From Lacticaseibacillus jixianensis (GTDB lineage Bacteria > Bacillota > Bacilli > Lactobacillales > Lactobacillaceae), in assembly GCF_003946485.1 (NCBI RefSeq), contig NZ_RHOJ01000010.1, forward strand, positions 1-64,000: a stretch of 64,000 nucleotides of DNA, in the 5' to 3' direction. Each line of letters opens with the position of its first letter. Within the stretch, counting starts at the first letter, position 1. The position numbers and the translations under genes were made by a program. Shown here piece by piece: positions 28,055-36,165 of this stretch. The notes below the pieces were generated by a model that was not told the origin of the DNA, searched no databases, and saw only the letters and a list, made by a program, of their open reading frames with translations.

Positions 28055-28121
28055 AATAAAGCGATAACGGATTAACGATATTTGTTGTACTATTTGGTTG
28101 TAAATTATGGGAGGGACAAAT

Positions 28122-28763
28122 ATGGCACAGGGTTTCATGGCGTGGCCAGACGAGCGCTCAGGCATGCAGTCATTTCTAAAAGGCGAGATCAGCGCCTTGC
28201 CGGTTGGCCGCCCAATCGGCGTAAAGACAGATACACTGCGCGAAAAAAAAGACAGCATCATTATGTTTATGGGCTTGTATGCTCGTGAAGCAATTACACT
28301 GGGAGTGGCCGAGCAGGATGCCGATCAGCTGTGCCTGCAGTACATCGCAGAGATTGAGGCGGCAGACGATGTTAGCTTCGAAGCCGTGGTCCACCAGGTG
28401 CAATGGGGGTTTCGCGACCGTGTATTAAACTCGCGGGCCAACCGGTACTCGCTTCATGTGAACCAGGCGCTCGCTTTTATTGATCAGCATCTATTCACGC
28501 GGCTGACGGTGAAGATGGTAGCAGAGTATGCCGGCATCTCAGAACGTCACCTAGGCCAGCTCTTCAGGCGGGAAGTGGGAACGACGCTGACCGTCTACAT
28601 TACTGATGCGAAGATAACGGCAGCTAAGCGTTTGCTGCGCAGCGATCGGTATACAGTCTCGGAAATTTCCGACATGCTGGGCTACGCTAACGTTTCATAT
28701 TTCTGCAGTATGTTCAAAAAAACGACAAAAATATCGCCAAAACAATATGAAGAAGCCTACTAA
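28122..28763 (+). CDS. AraC-family transcriptional regulator
   Basis: The 213-residue protein is short for the family. About residues 110-213 hold the paired helix-turn-helix (MVAEYAGISERHLGQLFRREVG; SEISDMLGYANVSYFCSMFKK, ending PKQYEEAY). The N-terminal 100 residues are not a recognisable cupin. GGGAGGG lies eight bases before the ATG. It is divergent from the EIIC operon and is probably its regulator. Confidence 0.82.
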   Translation: MAQGFMAWPDERSGMQSFLKGEISALPVGRPIGVKTDTLREKKDSIIMFMGLYAREAITLGVAEQDADQLCLQYIAEIEAADDVSFEAVVHQVQWGFRDRVLNSRANRYSLHVNQALAFIDQHLFTRLTVKMVAEYAGISERHLGQLFRREVGTTLTVYITDAKITAAKRLLRSDRYTVSEISDMLGYANVSYFCSMFKKTTKISPKQYEEAY

Positions 28764-28793
28764 TTGATACCCTTTAGCGAATATTGGTAAGCA

Positions 28794-28839
28794 CAAAAAA
28801 CGCCCGCAGTCAGAAAGTTTACTTCCGGCTACAGGCGTT
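28794..28839. terminator. Terminator after the AraC-type regulator
   Basis: AACGCC pairs with GGCGTT at the base, with an interrupted stem inside. Six T residues follow on the minus strand, while ATGCTTTT follows on the plus strand. Confidence 0.6.
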
Positions 28840-28984
28840 CATGCTTTTGATCGTTAAAGGGATAAGTGAAGTCAGACCGCTATCTTGACTGAGTGGGTTT
28901 AGCCAAATGCTCTATTTACTTTTATCACTGCAGCCTAGGCATCCTCAGACGTTTTTGGATCATACCCAATTATGACGCCCTCAG

Positions 28985-29770
28985 TTATTCCAGGTACAGT
29001 CGCCGCAGGTCCGCGATCTCACTGACCGAAAGCGCCAAGTGCCGCATGGCGTACTGGCCCCAGCCGCCGTACTTCTTGACCACCGTCTGCACGGCGGCAA
29101 AGTAGCTGTCGTCGGCGGGCTGCGAGTTCATGCCCGTCACCATGCGGTCGGCCATGGGCAGGTCGGCGGCGGCCTGATTACCTTTGAAGCGGTCCATCAG
29201 GATGTCGTTGGTGACGATGTAGTCCTGATGGGCCACTTTTTCCGGCACGCCCAGCAGCCCTTCGATCAGCATCGCGACTACGCCGGTGCGGTCCTTGCCG
29301 GCAAAGCAGTGAAACAGGGTCGCGCCGGTTTCGTCCGCCACCAGCAGTTGGATAACGCGGCGCAGCATTTTCGCGGTGCGCGGGTCGGTCGCCATGTACA
29401 GGTAAGAGAGCCGGGCCAGCTTGAACTTCTCGGCCGTCGTGGCGCCGCGAAACTCCTCCTGGAAGTGAGGATGGTCCGCGAACGGGTACAGCGAGAGGTT
29501 GTGGTAGGCGACCCCGGGCAGTTTCACGTCCGGCGCGGTGGTCGAGTTGTCGGCCTGGCGCAAGTCGAGGTCCTGGTTGAGCCCGACTTCCAGCATGTGC
29601 GCCTGCACCGCGCGCGGCATGAAGGTGATGAGTCCGGAGCGATACAGCCGGTGGCGGCGGATGGTGCGCCCGTCCTTGGTGTGGTAGCCGCCCATGTCGC
29701 GCAAATTAATGGTGCCCGTCAGCGCGATCAGATGTCCATTGCTTTCTGTGATAAAACTCCGCCTCCTCAT
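28985..29770 (-). CDS. Tyrosine/serine-type protein phosphatase
   Basis: The 261-residue protein carries the CX5R active site HCFAGKDRTGV and an N-terminal NLRDMGGYHTKDGRTIRRHRLYRSG typical of the bacterial tyrosine phosphatase-like family. The conserved Asp lies in DLRQADN. Targets may be phosphoproteins or phosphoinositides; this cannot be told here. ATG at 29770 is chosen, but a promoter-like TGCTACACT ends only ten bases upstream, so the message would be almost leaderless. A GAGGAGG falls inside the first codons. Confidence 0.82.
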   Translation of the reverse strand: MRRRSFITESNGHLIALTGTINLRDMGGYHTKDGRTIRRHRLYRSGLITFMPRAVQAHMLEVGLNQDLDLRQADNSTTAPDVKLPGVAYHNLSLYPFADHPHFQEEFRGATTAEKFKLARLSYLYMATDPRTAKMLRRVIQLLVADETGATLFHCFAGKDRTGVVAMLIEGLLGVPEKVAHQDYIVTNDILMDRFKGNQAAADLPMADRMVTGMNSQPADDSYFAAVQTVVKKYGGWGQYAMRHLALSVSEIADLRRLYLE

Positions 29771-29780
29771 GGTCGCTTTT

Positions 29781-29789
29781 AGTGTAGCA
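29781..29789 (-). promoter_or_regulatory. Extended -10 promoter of the phosphatase gene
   Basis: On the minus strand TGCTACACT is an extended -10 element. Expected transcription start is about four or five bases before the ATG at 29770. Confidence 0.45.
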
Positions 29790-29820
29790 TGCGCGCGGCC
29801 AGGCGGCGGGGGAGAATTGG

Positions 29821-30171
29821 TCAATTGCCGCCGTGGGGATCGAACGGCGAGATTTTCTTCAGGGTCTCGCGGGGGAAAATACTGCCGCGGCGGGTGAGCT
29901 CGACCCAGTAGGTGACGCCGTTGAGCTTCATGGCGTAGGCGGCAGTCTTGCCGTCGCCCTGATTGTCGGAGTCAAGCACGACGCGGTAGGAGTCCGCCTC
30001 AAGGGCGCGGGCCGTGTGCGGATCAGTGTAGCGGGTCAACACGACGTTCGGGTCGTTCAGCGTCTTCAGGGTGGTGCGGCGCGCGGAAAAATCCGGCCAG
30101 AGCCAAAGGCCAAAGCCGATCGCGACCAAGACAATCACCGTGGTCCCACCCAGCAGCAGTTTTTTTAACAT
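29821..30171 (-). CDS. Membrane-anchored small protein of unknown function
   Basis: The 116-residue protein has one N-terminal hydrophobic segment (about residues 7-25), probably a membrane anchor with the rest outside. The C-terminal part (VVLDSDNQGDGKTAAYAMKLNGVTYWVEL would be its core strands) is not a known family to me. The start is one of two adjacent ATG codons following GGGGGCGAGG. It lies 50 bases upstream of the phosphatase gene on the same strand. Confidence 0.55.
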   Translation of the reverse strand: MLKKLLLGGTTVIVLVAIGFGLWLWPDFSARRTTLKTLNDPNVVLTRYTDPHTARALEADSYRVVLDSDNQGDGKTAAYAMKLNGVTYWVELTRRGSIFPRETLKKISPFDPHGGN

Positions 30172-30312
30172 CATCCTCGCCCCCATCCCTGTTTGTACTA
30201 CTAGATTAGCATGAGGCCGGCTTTTTAACGGTTAAGTGTCCGTTAAGACTGTCACCCGCTTTCAAAGTGGGGTAAGATTCTCTTTGTGATATATACCTGA
30301 GGAGTTGAGGAC

Positions 30313-30831
30313 ATGAATAGTGCAGAACGTCAGGCCCAAATCGGGATGCAGCTGAGTACGGCGGAGAAGCCGATCACTGCAACGAGTTTTGCCGAGCAGT
30401 TTGGCGTGTCGCGGCAGACCGTGGTGGGCGATATTGCGCTGATGCGGGCGCGCGGCGAGGACCTTGTCGCCACGCCGCGGGGCTACATGTACGTGAAAGA
30501 GACGCGCCACCAGGCCGTGATCGTGTGCCGGCATGAGCCAGCGCAGGCCGGCGATGAGATGAGCCGGATCGTAGACAACGGCGGCGCCCTGCTTGACGTC
30601 ATCGTTGACCACCCGCTGTACGGCCAGCTGCGCGGTGAGCTGCAGATCCGCACCCACGCCGAGATCAACCTGTTTCTCGGCCGGATGAAGAAGAACCAGG
30701 GCAAGATGCTGTCTGAGCTCACCGATGGGGTGCATTTGCACACCATCGCTTACGAGACGCCAGACCAGCTGACGGCCATCAAGGACGCCCTGCGCAAAGC
30801 CGGTTACCTTTATGAAGAGACGAGTCGTTAG
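30313..30831 (+). CDS. niaR: NiaR-type transcriptional repressor (HTH plus 3H domain)
   Basis: The 172-residue protein has an N-terminal helix-turn-helix (FAEQFGVSRQTVVGDIALMRARG) and a C-terminal 3H domain with its spaced histidines (VIVDHPLYG, THAEINLFL, DGVHLHTIAYET). This layout matches NiaR, the niacin-responsive repressor of NAD salvage genes. No NAD gene is next to it, so its targets are elsewhere. GAGGAG and TGAGGAC precede the ATG. Its last 20 bases overlap the next gene. Confidence 0.85.
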   Translation: MNSAERQAQIGMQLSTAEKPITATSFAEQFGVSRQTVVGDIALMRARGEDLVATPRGYMYVKETRHQAVIVCRHEPAQAGDEMSRIVDNGGALLDVIVDHPLYGQLRGELQIRTHAEINLFLGRMKKNQGKMLSELTDGVHLHTIAYETPDQLTAIKDALRKAGYLYEETSR

Positions 30832-31318
30832 GCCTAAGGTGAAAAGCAAAAGCGGTCGGGTGCTGGCCGGGTGGCTGTGCACCCTACTGCTCATTTTTGG
30901 GCTGGCGGCCTGCAGCCAGGCGACGCGCAAGACCGTGTTCGTCAAAACGGCTGGCGGGGAGAAAACCACGCTGGCCTTTTACACTAAGGGCAATAACGAT
31001 CAGGTCGCCAAGCAAGTCACGACCCTGGACATCGACATGGCCAAGGTGATGGGCAAACGCGATGCCCGCACGCTGGCCCGCGGCTGGCGCGTGATGCAGG
31101 CCGACGCCAAGGCGCACGCGCGGCTGCGCGGGGTCAAGGCGACAGTGACCCGCGCCGGCAAAATGGTTCACGAGGTGATCACCGTCGATGCGAGGCGCGT
31201 GGATTTTGCCAAACTGGCGAAGGTGGACGGCCAGGAGCTGATCACCAAGACTGACCACATCAGCCTGGATAACGTGAAGCATACACTTAAGGGTGATGGG
31301 TACCGAGAAGTTAAGTAG
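30812..31318 (+). CDS. YehR-like lipoprotein (DUF1307 family), second copy
   Basis: The 168-residue protein has a basic N-terminus, a hydrophobic stretch and lipobox LAAC at residues 31-34. The mature part follows the same plan as the lipoprotein at 23921 (TLAFYTKGNNDQVAKQ; VITVDARRVDFAKL; LKGDGYREVK). The ATG lies inside niaR and has a weak ribosome binding site, so translational coupling or a later GTG start is possible. A strong terminator follows directly. Confidence 0.7.
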   Translation: MKRRVVRPKVKSKSGRVLAGWLCTLLLIFGLAACSQATRKTVFVKTAGGEKTTLAFYTKGNNDQVAKQVTTLDIDMAKVMGKRDARTLARGWRVMQADAKAHARLRGVKATVTRAGKMVHEVITVDARRVDFAKLAKVDGQELITKTDHISLDNVKHTLKGDGYREVK

Positions 31319-31321
31319 CGG

Positions 31322-31346
31322 GGCGGCGCGGTGGGCCGCCTTTTTT
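31322..31346 (+). terminator. Terminator of niaR and lipoprotein genes
   Basis: GGCGGC pairs with GCCGCC across a seven-base loop and is followed by six T residues, just after the lipoprotein stop codon. Confidence 0.88.
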
Positions 31347-31381
31347 GTGTCGGCGGGGGTGGGCTGAACGCCCCGACTCAG

Positions 31382-31690
31382 TGCGCGAACCCTCCGCAGC
31401 CGGTAGTTGCGCTCCGGGTTCGCAACGCCCGAGCATCTAGCTACGGCCACAGCTTCACCTGCTGCGCAGGCAAAGCTGCGACTTATGATCAGCCTGTAGC
31501 CATTCATGGAGTACAGGCTGACATGCGTAGCGGCTAGCTGTCGGGCTAAGTGCGCGAACCCTCCGCAGCCTGTAGTTGCGATCGGGTAAGCAACGGCGGC
31601 GTGTCTAGCTACGGCCACAGCTTCACCTGCTGCGCAGGCAAAGCTGCGACCTAGGCTAGCCATCCGCCTAAGTGCGCTTACCCTCGCAGC
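31382..31690 (+). repeat. Structured intergenic repeats B1 (long form) and B2, with tail fragment B0
   Basis: B1 (31416-31561) is closed by GGGTTCGC/GCGAACCC and is 146 bp long because it contains an extra arm around 31491-31520. B2 (31584-31683) is an ordinary unit closed by GGGTAAGC/GCTTACCC. Both carry CTAGCTACG on the left arm and share the inner hairpin CACCTGCTGCGCAGGCA. B0 (31382-31401) is a loose tail identical to that of B1. The array ends shortly before the gdpP promoter region. Confidence 0.85.
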
Positions 31691-31768
31691 CTGGGCTTAA
31701 TAATATGTTAAACTATAAGGGCATATCAGAGCGATTAGCAGTATTGCGAAAGCGAGTTAGCGAGGATT

Positions 31769-33775
31769 ATGAAAAAACTATTTGAGAAGATTACGCTGCC
31801 GTCGTTCTTAGAGGATACGCGGCTGCGGTATCTGGCGCTGGTGATGACCGGACTGGCCGTCGTTGACGTCATCATTGCCCTATTTATCAAGCCCTGGCTG
31901 GGGCTTCTTCTATTTGTGTTCCTGCTCGGCCTAGTCGTTGCCACCTTCTTTGCGCTTGAGCGGATCACCGAGTCGACGACCAAGTACATTTCCGACCTGT
32001 CCTACCGCATCAAACGCGGCGAGCAGGAAGCCTTGATCAAGATGCCGGTGGGAATCCTGATTTTCGACCAGAAGATGAACATCGAATGGGCCAACCCTTA
32101 CCTGCTTCAGTACTTCCAGGACGAGGACATCCTGGGGCGGCCGCTGGAAGCCATCGACCCGGAGCTGGCCAAAGTCATCGCCGCGCACCAGGATGATTCG
32201 GCGCTGTCCGAGGTCCACTGGGGCGGCCACGACTTTGATCTGACCGTGCAAAAGGCCATCGGGGTCGCTTACCTGATGGATATTACCAAGTACGCGCAGA
32301 TCGAGGCCAAGGCGGAGGGCGAGCGCATCGCCATTGGCCAGGTCTTCCTGGACAACTACGACGAGGTCACCCAGACGATGGACGACCAGGCGACCACCAA
32401 CCTGAATTCCTACGTGACCAACCAGATGAGTGATTGGGCCAATAAATTTGGCATGTTCGTCAAGCGCGTCGCTAGCGACCGCTTCCTGATGATCGCCTAC
32501 ATGCGCTCACTGGAAGCCGTCGAGGCGGATAAGTTTAAAATTTTGGACACGATCCGCACCGAGACTTCCAAGCAGAACTATCCGCTGACCCTGTCCGTGG
32601 GGATCGCGTATGGGGATGCCGACTTGGCGCAGCTGGCCGTGACCTCGCAGTCCAACCTGGATCTGGCGCTGGGCCGCGGCGGCGATCAGGTCGTCGTTCG
32701 TGAGAAGGATGGGCAGGCCCGCTTTTACGGGGGGAAGACCAACCCGATGGAAAAGCGGACCCGCGTGCGGGCGCGCATGATCTCCCAGGCACTGCAGGAG
32801 CTGTTCAAGCAGACGGATAAAATATTCGTCGTCGGCCACGACCGGCCCGACATGGATGCCATTGGCGCCAGCTTGGGCATTCGCCGCATCGCGCAGATGA
32901 ACGGCAAGGACTGCTACGTCGTGATCAATCCCGAGCACCTGCACTCCGACGTCGAACGCCTGATGGGCGCCGTCGGCAAGGACCCGGACATCGGCAACGC
33001 CATCGTCACGCCGGAAGCGGCGCTGACCGAGGCGACCGACAGCTCGCTGTTGATCCTGGTCGACCACTCGAAGCGGTCGATCACGGCGGCCCCGGCGCTG
33101 TTCGACCGCCTGGCGACGCGCACGGTGATCATTGACCACCACCGCCGCGGCGAGGAGTTTCCTGAAGACCCGATGCTGGTTTACATTGAGCCGTACGCCA
33201 GCTCGACGTGTGAGCTGATCACCGAGATGTTCGAGTACCAGCCCAAGGGCGTGGCAAGCCTGGGCAAGCTTGAGGCGACGGCGATGCTGGCGGGGATCAC
33301 GGTCGACACGCACAACTTTTCCATGCGCACCGGGACCCGCACGTTCGACGCGGCGTCCTACCTGCGCAGCATGGGCGCCGATCCGCAGATGACGCAGGCC
33401 TTTTTGAAGGAGAACGTCGACTCGTACATCCAGAAGAACCACCTCATTGACACGATTGAAATGATCGCGCCAACTATGGCATTATGTACGGGTGAAGAAA
33501 CCAAGGCGTACGATCCCGTCATCGCGGCGCAGGCGGCCGACACCCTGCTGTCTTTGAATGGCATTCAGGCCAGCTTCGTGATCACGCGGCGCGAGGGCAA
33601 CAAGGTCGGCATCTCGGCTCGCAGCTTGGGCAACGTCAACGTCCAGCTCATCATGGAGAAGCTCGGCGGGGGCGGCCACCTGAACAATGCGGCCACCCAG
33701 CTGGACGGCAAGACGATCGCCCAGGCGAAGGCGCTGCTGGAAGACGCCATCAAGACAGAGGCAGAAGAAAACTAG
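31769..33775 (+). CDS. gdpP: Cyclic-di-AMP phosphodiesterase GdpP
   Basis: The 668-residue protein has the full GdpP order: two N-terminal membrane helices (about 22-60), a PAS domain (about 75-150), a degenerate GGDEF domain, then DHH and DHHA1 domains. The DHH catalytic motifs are visible: [18 protein letters not shown] and VIIDHHRRG, with [10 protein letters not shown] in DHHA1. It degrades c-di-AMP and so affects potassium balance and wall stress. Its place just upstream of rplI and dnaB is conserved in Firmicutes. The stop is 13 bases before rplI. Confidence 0.96.
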   Translation: MKKLFEKITLPSFLEDTRLRYLALVMTGLAVVDVIIALFIKPWLGLLLFVFLLGLVVATFFALERITESTTKYISDLSYRIKRGEQEALIKMPVGILIFDQKMNIEWANPYLLQYFQDEDILGRPLEAIDPELAKVIAAHQDDSALSEVHWGGHDFDLTVQKAIGVAYLMDITKYAQIEAKAEGERIAIGQVFLDNYDEVTQTMDDQATTNLNSYVTNQMSDWANKFGMFVKRVASDRFLMIAYMRSLEAVEADKFKILDTIRTETSKQNYPLTLSVGIAYGDADLAQLAVTSQSNLDLALGRGGDQVVVREKDGQARFYGGKTNPMEKRTRVRARMISQALQELFKQTDKIFVVGHDRPDMDAIGASLGIRRIAQMNGKDCYVVINPEHLHSDVERLMGAVGKDPDIGNAIVTPEAALTEATDSSLLILVDHSKRSITAAPALFDRLATRTVIIDHHRRGEEFPEDPMLVYIEPYASSTCELITEMFEYQPKGVASLGKLEATAMLAGITVDTHNFSMRTGTRTFDAASYLRSMGADPQMTQAFLKENVDSYIQKNHLIDTIEMIAPTMALCTGEETKAYDPVIAAQAADTLLSLNGIQASFVITRREGNKVGISARSLGNVNVQLIMEKLGGGGHLNNAATQLDGKTIAQAKALLEDAIKTEAEEN

Positions 33776-33788
33776 AGGAGGCCATCTT

Positions 33789-34244
33789 ATGAAGGTAATT
33801 TTTACGCAGGACGTACGAGGCAAGGGCAACCGGGGCGAGGTCAAGGAAGTCCCAGATGGCTACGCGCAGAACTTCTTGATCAAAAACGGGAAGGCGAAGC
33901 TGGCCACTCCGCAGGCAATGAGCGCCCTGCGCGGTCAGCAGAAGCTCGAAGAGAAGAAGGAAGCCGAGCACCGCGCTGAGGCCGAGGCCATCAAGGCCAA
34001 GCTGGAGGACGATAAGACGGTCGTGCAGATCCAAAGCAAGGCCGGCGAGGACGCCCGCCTGTTCGGCTCGATCCCGAGCAAGCAGATCGCGCAGGCCCTG
34101 GAGAAGCAGTACCAGATCACGGTCGACAAGCGCAAGATGGACCTGCCGGAGCCGATCAAGGCGCTCGGCTACCGCAACGTCACCGTGCACCTGTACCCAG
34201 GCGTGGACGCGCGGATCCGCGTTCACATCACGCCGCTGAAGTAG
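33789..34244 (+). CDS. rplI: 50S ribosomal protein L9
   Basis: The 151-residue protein begins [21 protein letters not shown], followed by [14 protein letters not shown], the L9 signature. The long central helix and the C-terminal rRNA-binding domain follow. GAGGAGG lies eight bases before the ATG. It follows gdpP closely and precedes dnaB after a spacer that holds a type I toxin locus. Confidence 0.97.
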   Translation: MKVIFTQDVRGKGNRGEVKEVPDGYAQNFLIKNGKAKLATPQAMSALRGQQKLEEKKEAEHRAEAEAIKAKLEDDKTVVQIQSKAGEDARLFGSIPSKQIAQALEKQYQITVDKRKMDLPEPIKALGYRNVTVHLYPGVDARIRVHITPLK

Positions 34245-34265
34245 TGGCGGCGGTGTTGCTGACCA

Positions 34266-34274
34266 TGCTATAAT
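34266..34274 (+). promoter_or_regulatory. Extended -10 promoter of the antisense RNA
   Basis: TGCTATAAT is a perfect extended -10 element on the plus strand. No good -35 is seen, which is common for extended promoters. It would start transcription near 34281, antisense to the toxin message. Confidence 0.6.
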
Positions 34275-34310
34275 AAAAACACAAAAGGCGCCGTGCTCGA
34301 ACACGACGCC
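34275..34310 (-). terminator. Terminator of the toxin message
   Basis: On the minus strand GGCGTCGTG pairs with CACGGCGCC and is followed by TTTTGTGTTTTT. It lies about 80 bases after the toxin stop codon. Confidence 0.75.
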
Positions 34311-34399
34311 CCTGGAGCGCCCGCCGTTGGTACCGGTGGTCACCTTAAGACTTTGGTTTTACTCGCAGTCGTTCGGCTATCGCCGGGCGGCTATTTTTT
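34281..34399 (+). ncRNA. Candidate antisense antitoxin RNA of a Hol_Tox-type locus
   Basis: A transcript of about 119 bases is predicted from the extended -10 promoter at 34266 to a terminator at 34370-34399. That terminator has CGTTCGGC pairing with GCCGGGCG around TATC, then GCTA and six T residues. It is fully complementary to the 3' part of the toxin message, including the stop codon. This matches the RatA and SR4 layout of type I systems. Confidence 0.55.
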
Positions 34400-34477
34400 A
34401 CGGTTCTTGTCGGAAACAACGAAAGCAATCAGCATACCGAATTGAAACAGCAGCGTCAAGACTTCGAATGTATTCAC
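34391..34477 (-). CDS. Putative holin-like type I toxin (Hol_Tox family)
   Basis: The 28-residue peptide (GTG start) reads M-NTFEVLTLLFQFGMLIAF, then VVSDKNRKK. It has an NTFE-type start, one hydrophobic helix with FQFG, and a basic tail. This is the pattern of the putative holin-like toxins related to TxpA and BsrG, which damage the membrane when over-made. Its start overlaps the stop of a 12-residue leader peptide (GTGA). An antisense RNA candidate covers its 3' end. Confidence 0.65.
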   Translation of the reverse strand: MNTFEVLTLLFQFGMLIAFVVSDKNRKK

Positions 34478-34512
34478 GCGTTCTCCGTTCTGGAGGACAA
34501 CCAAAATAGCAT
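34474..34512 (-). CDS. Leader peptide coupled to the holin-like toxin
   Basis: A 12-residue frame (MLFWLSSRTENA) starts eight bases after a strong GGAGG, and its TGA overlaps the toxin GTG. The toxin itself has GGAG eight bases upstream of its GTG, within this leader. Similar short frames precede related lactobacillar toxins, so translation coupling is likely. No independent role is known. Confidence 0.45.
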   Translation of the reverse strand: MLFWLSSRTENA

Positions 34513-34568
34513 AGGCATCACCTCCGATTTGAGTCTAAAAGGTGAGCCACCGCACGGCGGGCTGATGT

Positions 34569-34597
34569 AGAATAGCATGATTGCACGGTTCTGCGAA
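34569..34597 (-). promoter_or_regulatory. Promoter of the holin-like toxin
   Basis: On the minus strand TTCGCA, a 17-base spacer and TATTCT preceded by TGC form an extended promoter about 45 bases upstream of the leader's ribosome binding site. Confidence 0.55.
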
Positions 34598-34700
34598 TCA
34601 TAGCAGGTGTCATTTAATCGCGGTCTAATCCTCAGAGGCCACAACCATCAGACAGCGGCAAGTGCAGAGGCCTACCCGGCTTTTTGGCCGCGCAGTCTTG

Positions 34701-34729
34701 TTGCTAAACCCCTCAGCGTAAACTAAACT
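34701..34729 (+). promoter_or_regulatory. Possible dnaB promoter
   Basis: TTGCTA, a 17-base spacer and TAAACT lie 40 bases before the dnaB start. The -10 is only a four-of-six match. Confidence 0.35.
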
Positions 34730-34769
34730 GTATAAGATACTGAAGTCAGAAGAAAAGGAGCCAGCGAGC

Positions 34770-36164
34770 ATGGATAATCAGATCCGGCGCATGCCGCCGC
34801 AAAATATCGAAGCCGAAGCGGCCGTCCTCGGCGGCATTTTCCTCTCACCCAGCACGTTGGCTTCGGCCGAGGAGTACTTGGTGCCCGAGGACTTCTATAA
34901 GCGCGCCAATCAGCTGGTGTTCGCCGCGATGTCGGATCTGTCGCTCAACGAGCAGGGCATCGATGCGGTCACGGTCAAGAATTACCTGGATGACCACAAC
35001 CAGCTGGACGACGTGGGCGGGCTGCCGTATTTGGCCGAACTGGCCGATGCCGTGCCGACCGCGGCTAACGTGGTCTATTACGCGAAGATCGTCGCGGAAA
35101 AGGCCCAGCTGCGCCGGTTGATCGATGCCGCCGAGACCATCATTCAGCAGAGCTACGAGGAGCCCAGCGACGTACCGGCCCTGATGGAAGACGCCGAGAC
35201 CGCGATCATGAAGGTCAACGACGGCAATCAGCAAGGCGGTTTTCGCCAGATCAAGGACGTGCTGCTGGACAGCATGGCCGAGGTCGACAAGCTGTCGCAA
35301 GGCGATCAGACCATCACCGGCCTGCCGACCGGCTTCAAGGCACTGGATGAGATCACGACCGGGCTGCACGACGACGAGCTGATCATTTTGGCAGCGCGCC
35401 CGGCGGTCGGGAAGACGGCGTTCGTGCTGAACGTGGCGCAGAACGTCGGCACCAAGACACCGAAGACCGTCGCGATGTTTTCCCTGGAAATGGGGGCAGA
35501 GTCGCTGGTCAACCGCATGCTGTGTGCGGAGGGTAACATCAATTCGCAGCACCTGCGCACCGGCCAGCTGACACCGGACGAGTGGCAGAGCCTGGTGGTG
35601 GCGATGGGCAGCCTGAGCAACGCCTCGATCTACATCGACGACACCCCGGGGATGCGCGTGGCCCAGATCCGCTCCGAGTGCCTGAAGCTCCAGAAGGAAA
35701 AAGAGCATACCGACAACCCGCTGGGGCTGGTCGTCATCGACTACCTGCAGCTGATCGAAGGTTCCGGCGAAAACCGCCAGCAGGAAGTCTCCGCGATCTC
35801 GCGGCAGCTGAAAAAACTGGCCAAGGAGTTGCACTGCCCGGTCATCGCGCTGTCGCAGCTGTCCCGTGGCGTCGAACAGCGCCAGGACAAGCGGCCGGTG
35901 CTGTCGGATATTCGTGAATCCGGCTCGATCGAGCAGGACGCGGACATCGTGGCGTTCCTGTACCGGGAGGACTACTACCGCGACGGGGAAGACAGCGACG
36001 ATAGTGATGACAACGGCGGCGGTCAGGGCGGCGGCGACGAGCCGGACGTCGGCCCGGTGGAAGTCATCATCGAAAAGAACCGCTCAGGCGCCCGCGGCAC
36101 GGTGAAGCTGCTGTTCGTCAAGTCTTACAACAAGTTCAGCTCACTGGCGCCGATGCAAGAATAA
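34770..36164 (+). CDS. dnaB: Replicative DNA helicase DnaB
   Basis: The 464-residue RecA-fold helicase starts with MPPQNIEAEAAVLGGIF, typical of the N-terminal collar domain. It has Walker A ARPAVGKTAF, the Walker B region LGLVVIDYLQLIEG, and RQLKKLAKELHCPVIALSQLSRGVEQR-type motifs. It unwinds DNA at the fork. A Gly/Asp-rich stretch (about residues 407-430) before the conserved EVIIEKNRSGARG loop is longer than usual. AAAGGAG precedes the ATG. A structured repeat starts ten bases after the stop codon. Confidence 0.97.
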   Translation: MDNQIRRMPPQNIEAEAAVLGGIFLSPSTLASAEEYLVPEDFYKRANQLVFAAMSDLSLNEQGIDAVTVKNYLDDHNQLDDVGGLPYLAELADAVPTAANVVYYAKIVAEKAQLRRLIDAAETIIQQSYEEPSDVPALMEDAETAIMKVNDGNQQGGFRQIKDVLLDSMAEVDKLSQGDQTITGLPTGFKALDEITTGLHDDELIILAARPAVGKTAFVLNVAQNVGTKTPKTVAMFSLEMGAESLVNRMLCAEGNINSQHLRTGQLTPDEWQSLVVAMGSLSNASIYIDDTPGMRVAQIRSECLKLQKEKEHTDNPLGLVVIDYLQLIEGSGENRQQEVSAISRQLKKLAKELHCPVIALSQLSRGVEQRQDKRPVLSDIRESGSIEQDADIVAFLYREDYYRDGEDSDDSDDNGGGQGGGDEPDVGPVEVIIEKNRSGARGTVKLLFVKSYNKFSSLAPMQE

Positions 36165-36165
36165 G

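Noticed and set aside
30884-31663. A 259-residue frame antisense to the lipoprotein and repeats B1-B2
   Set aside because: It runs through repeat DNA and a terminator and lies opposite a gene with a clear lipobox.
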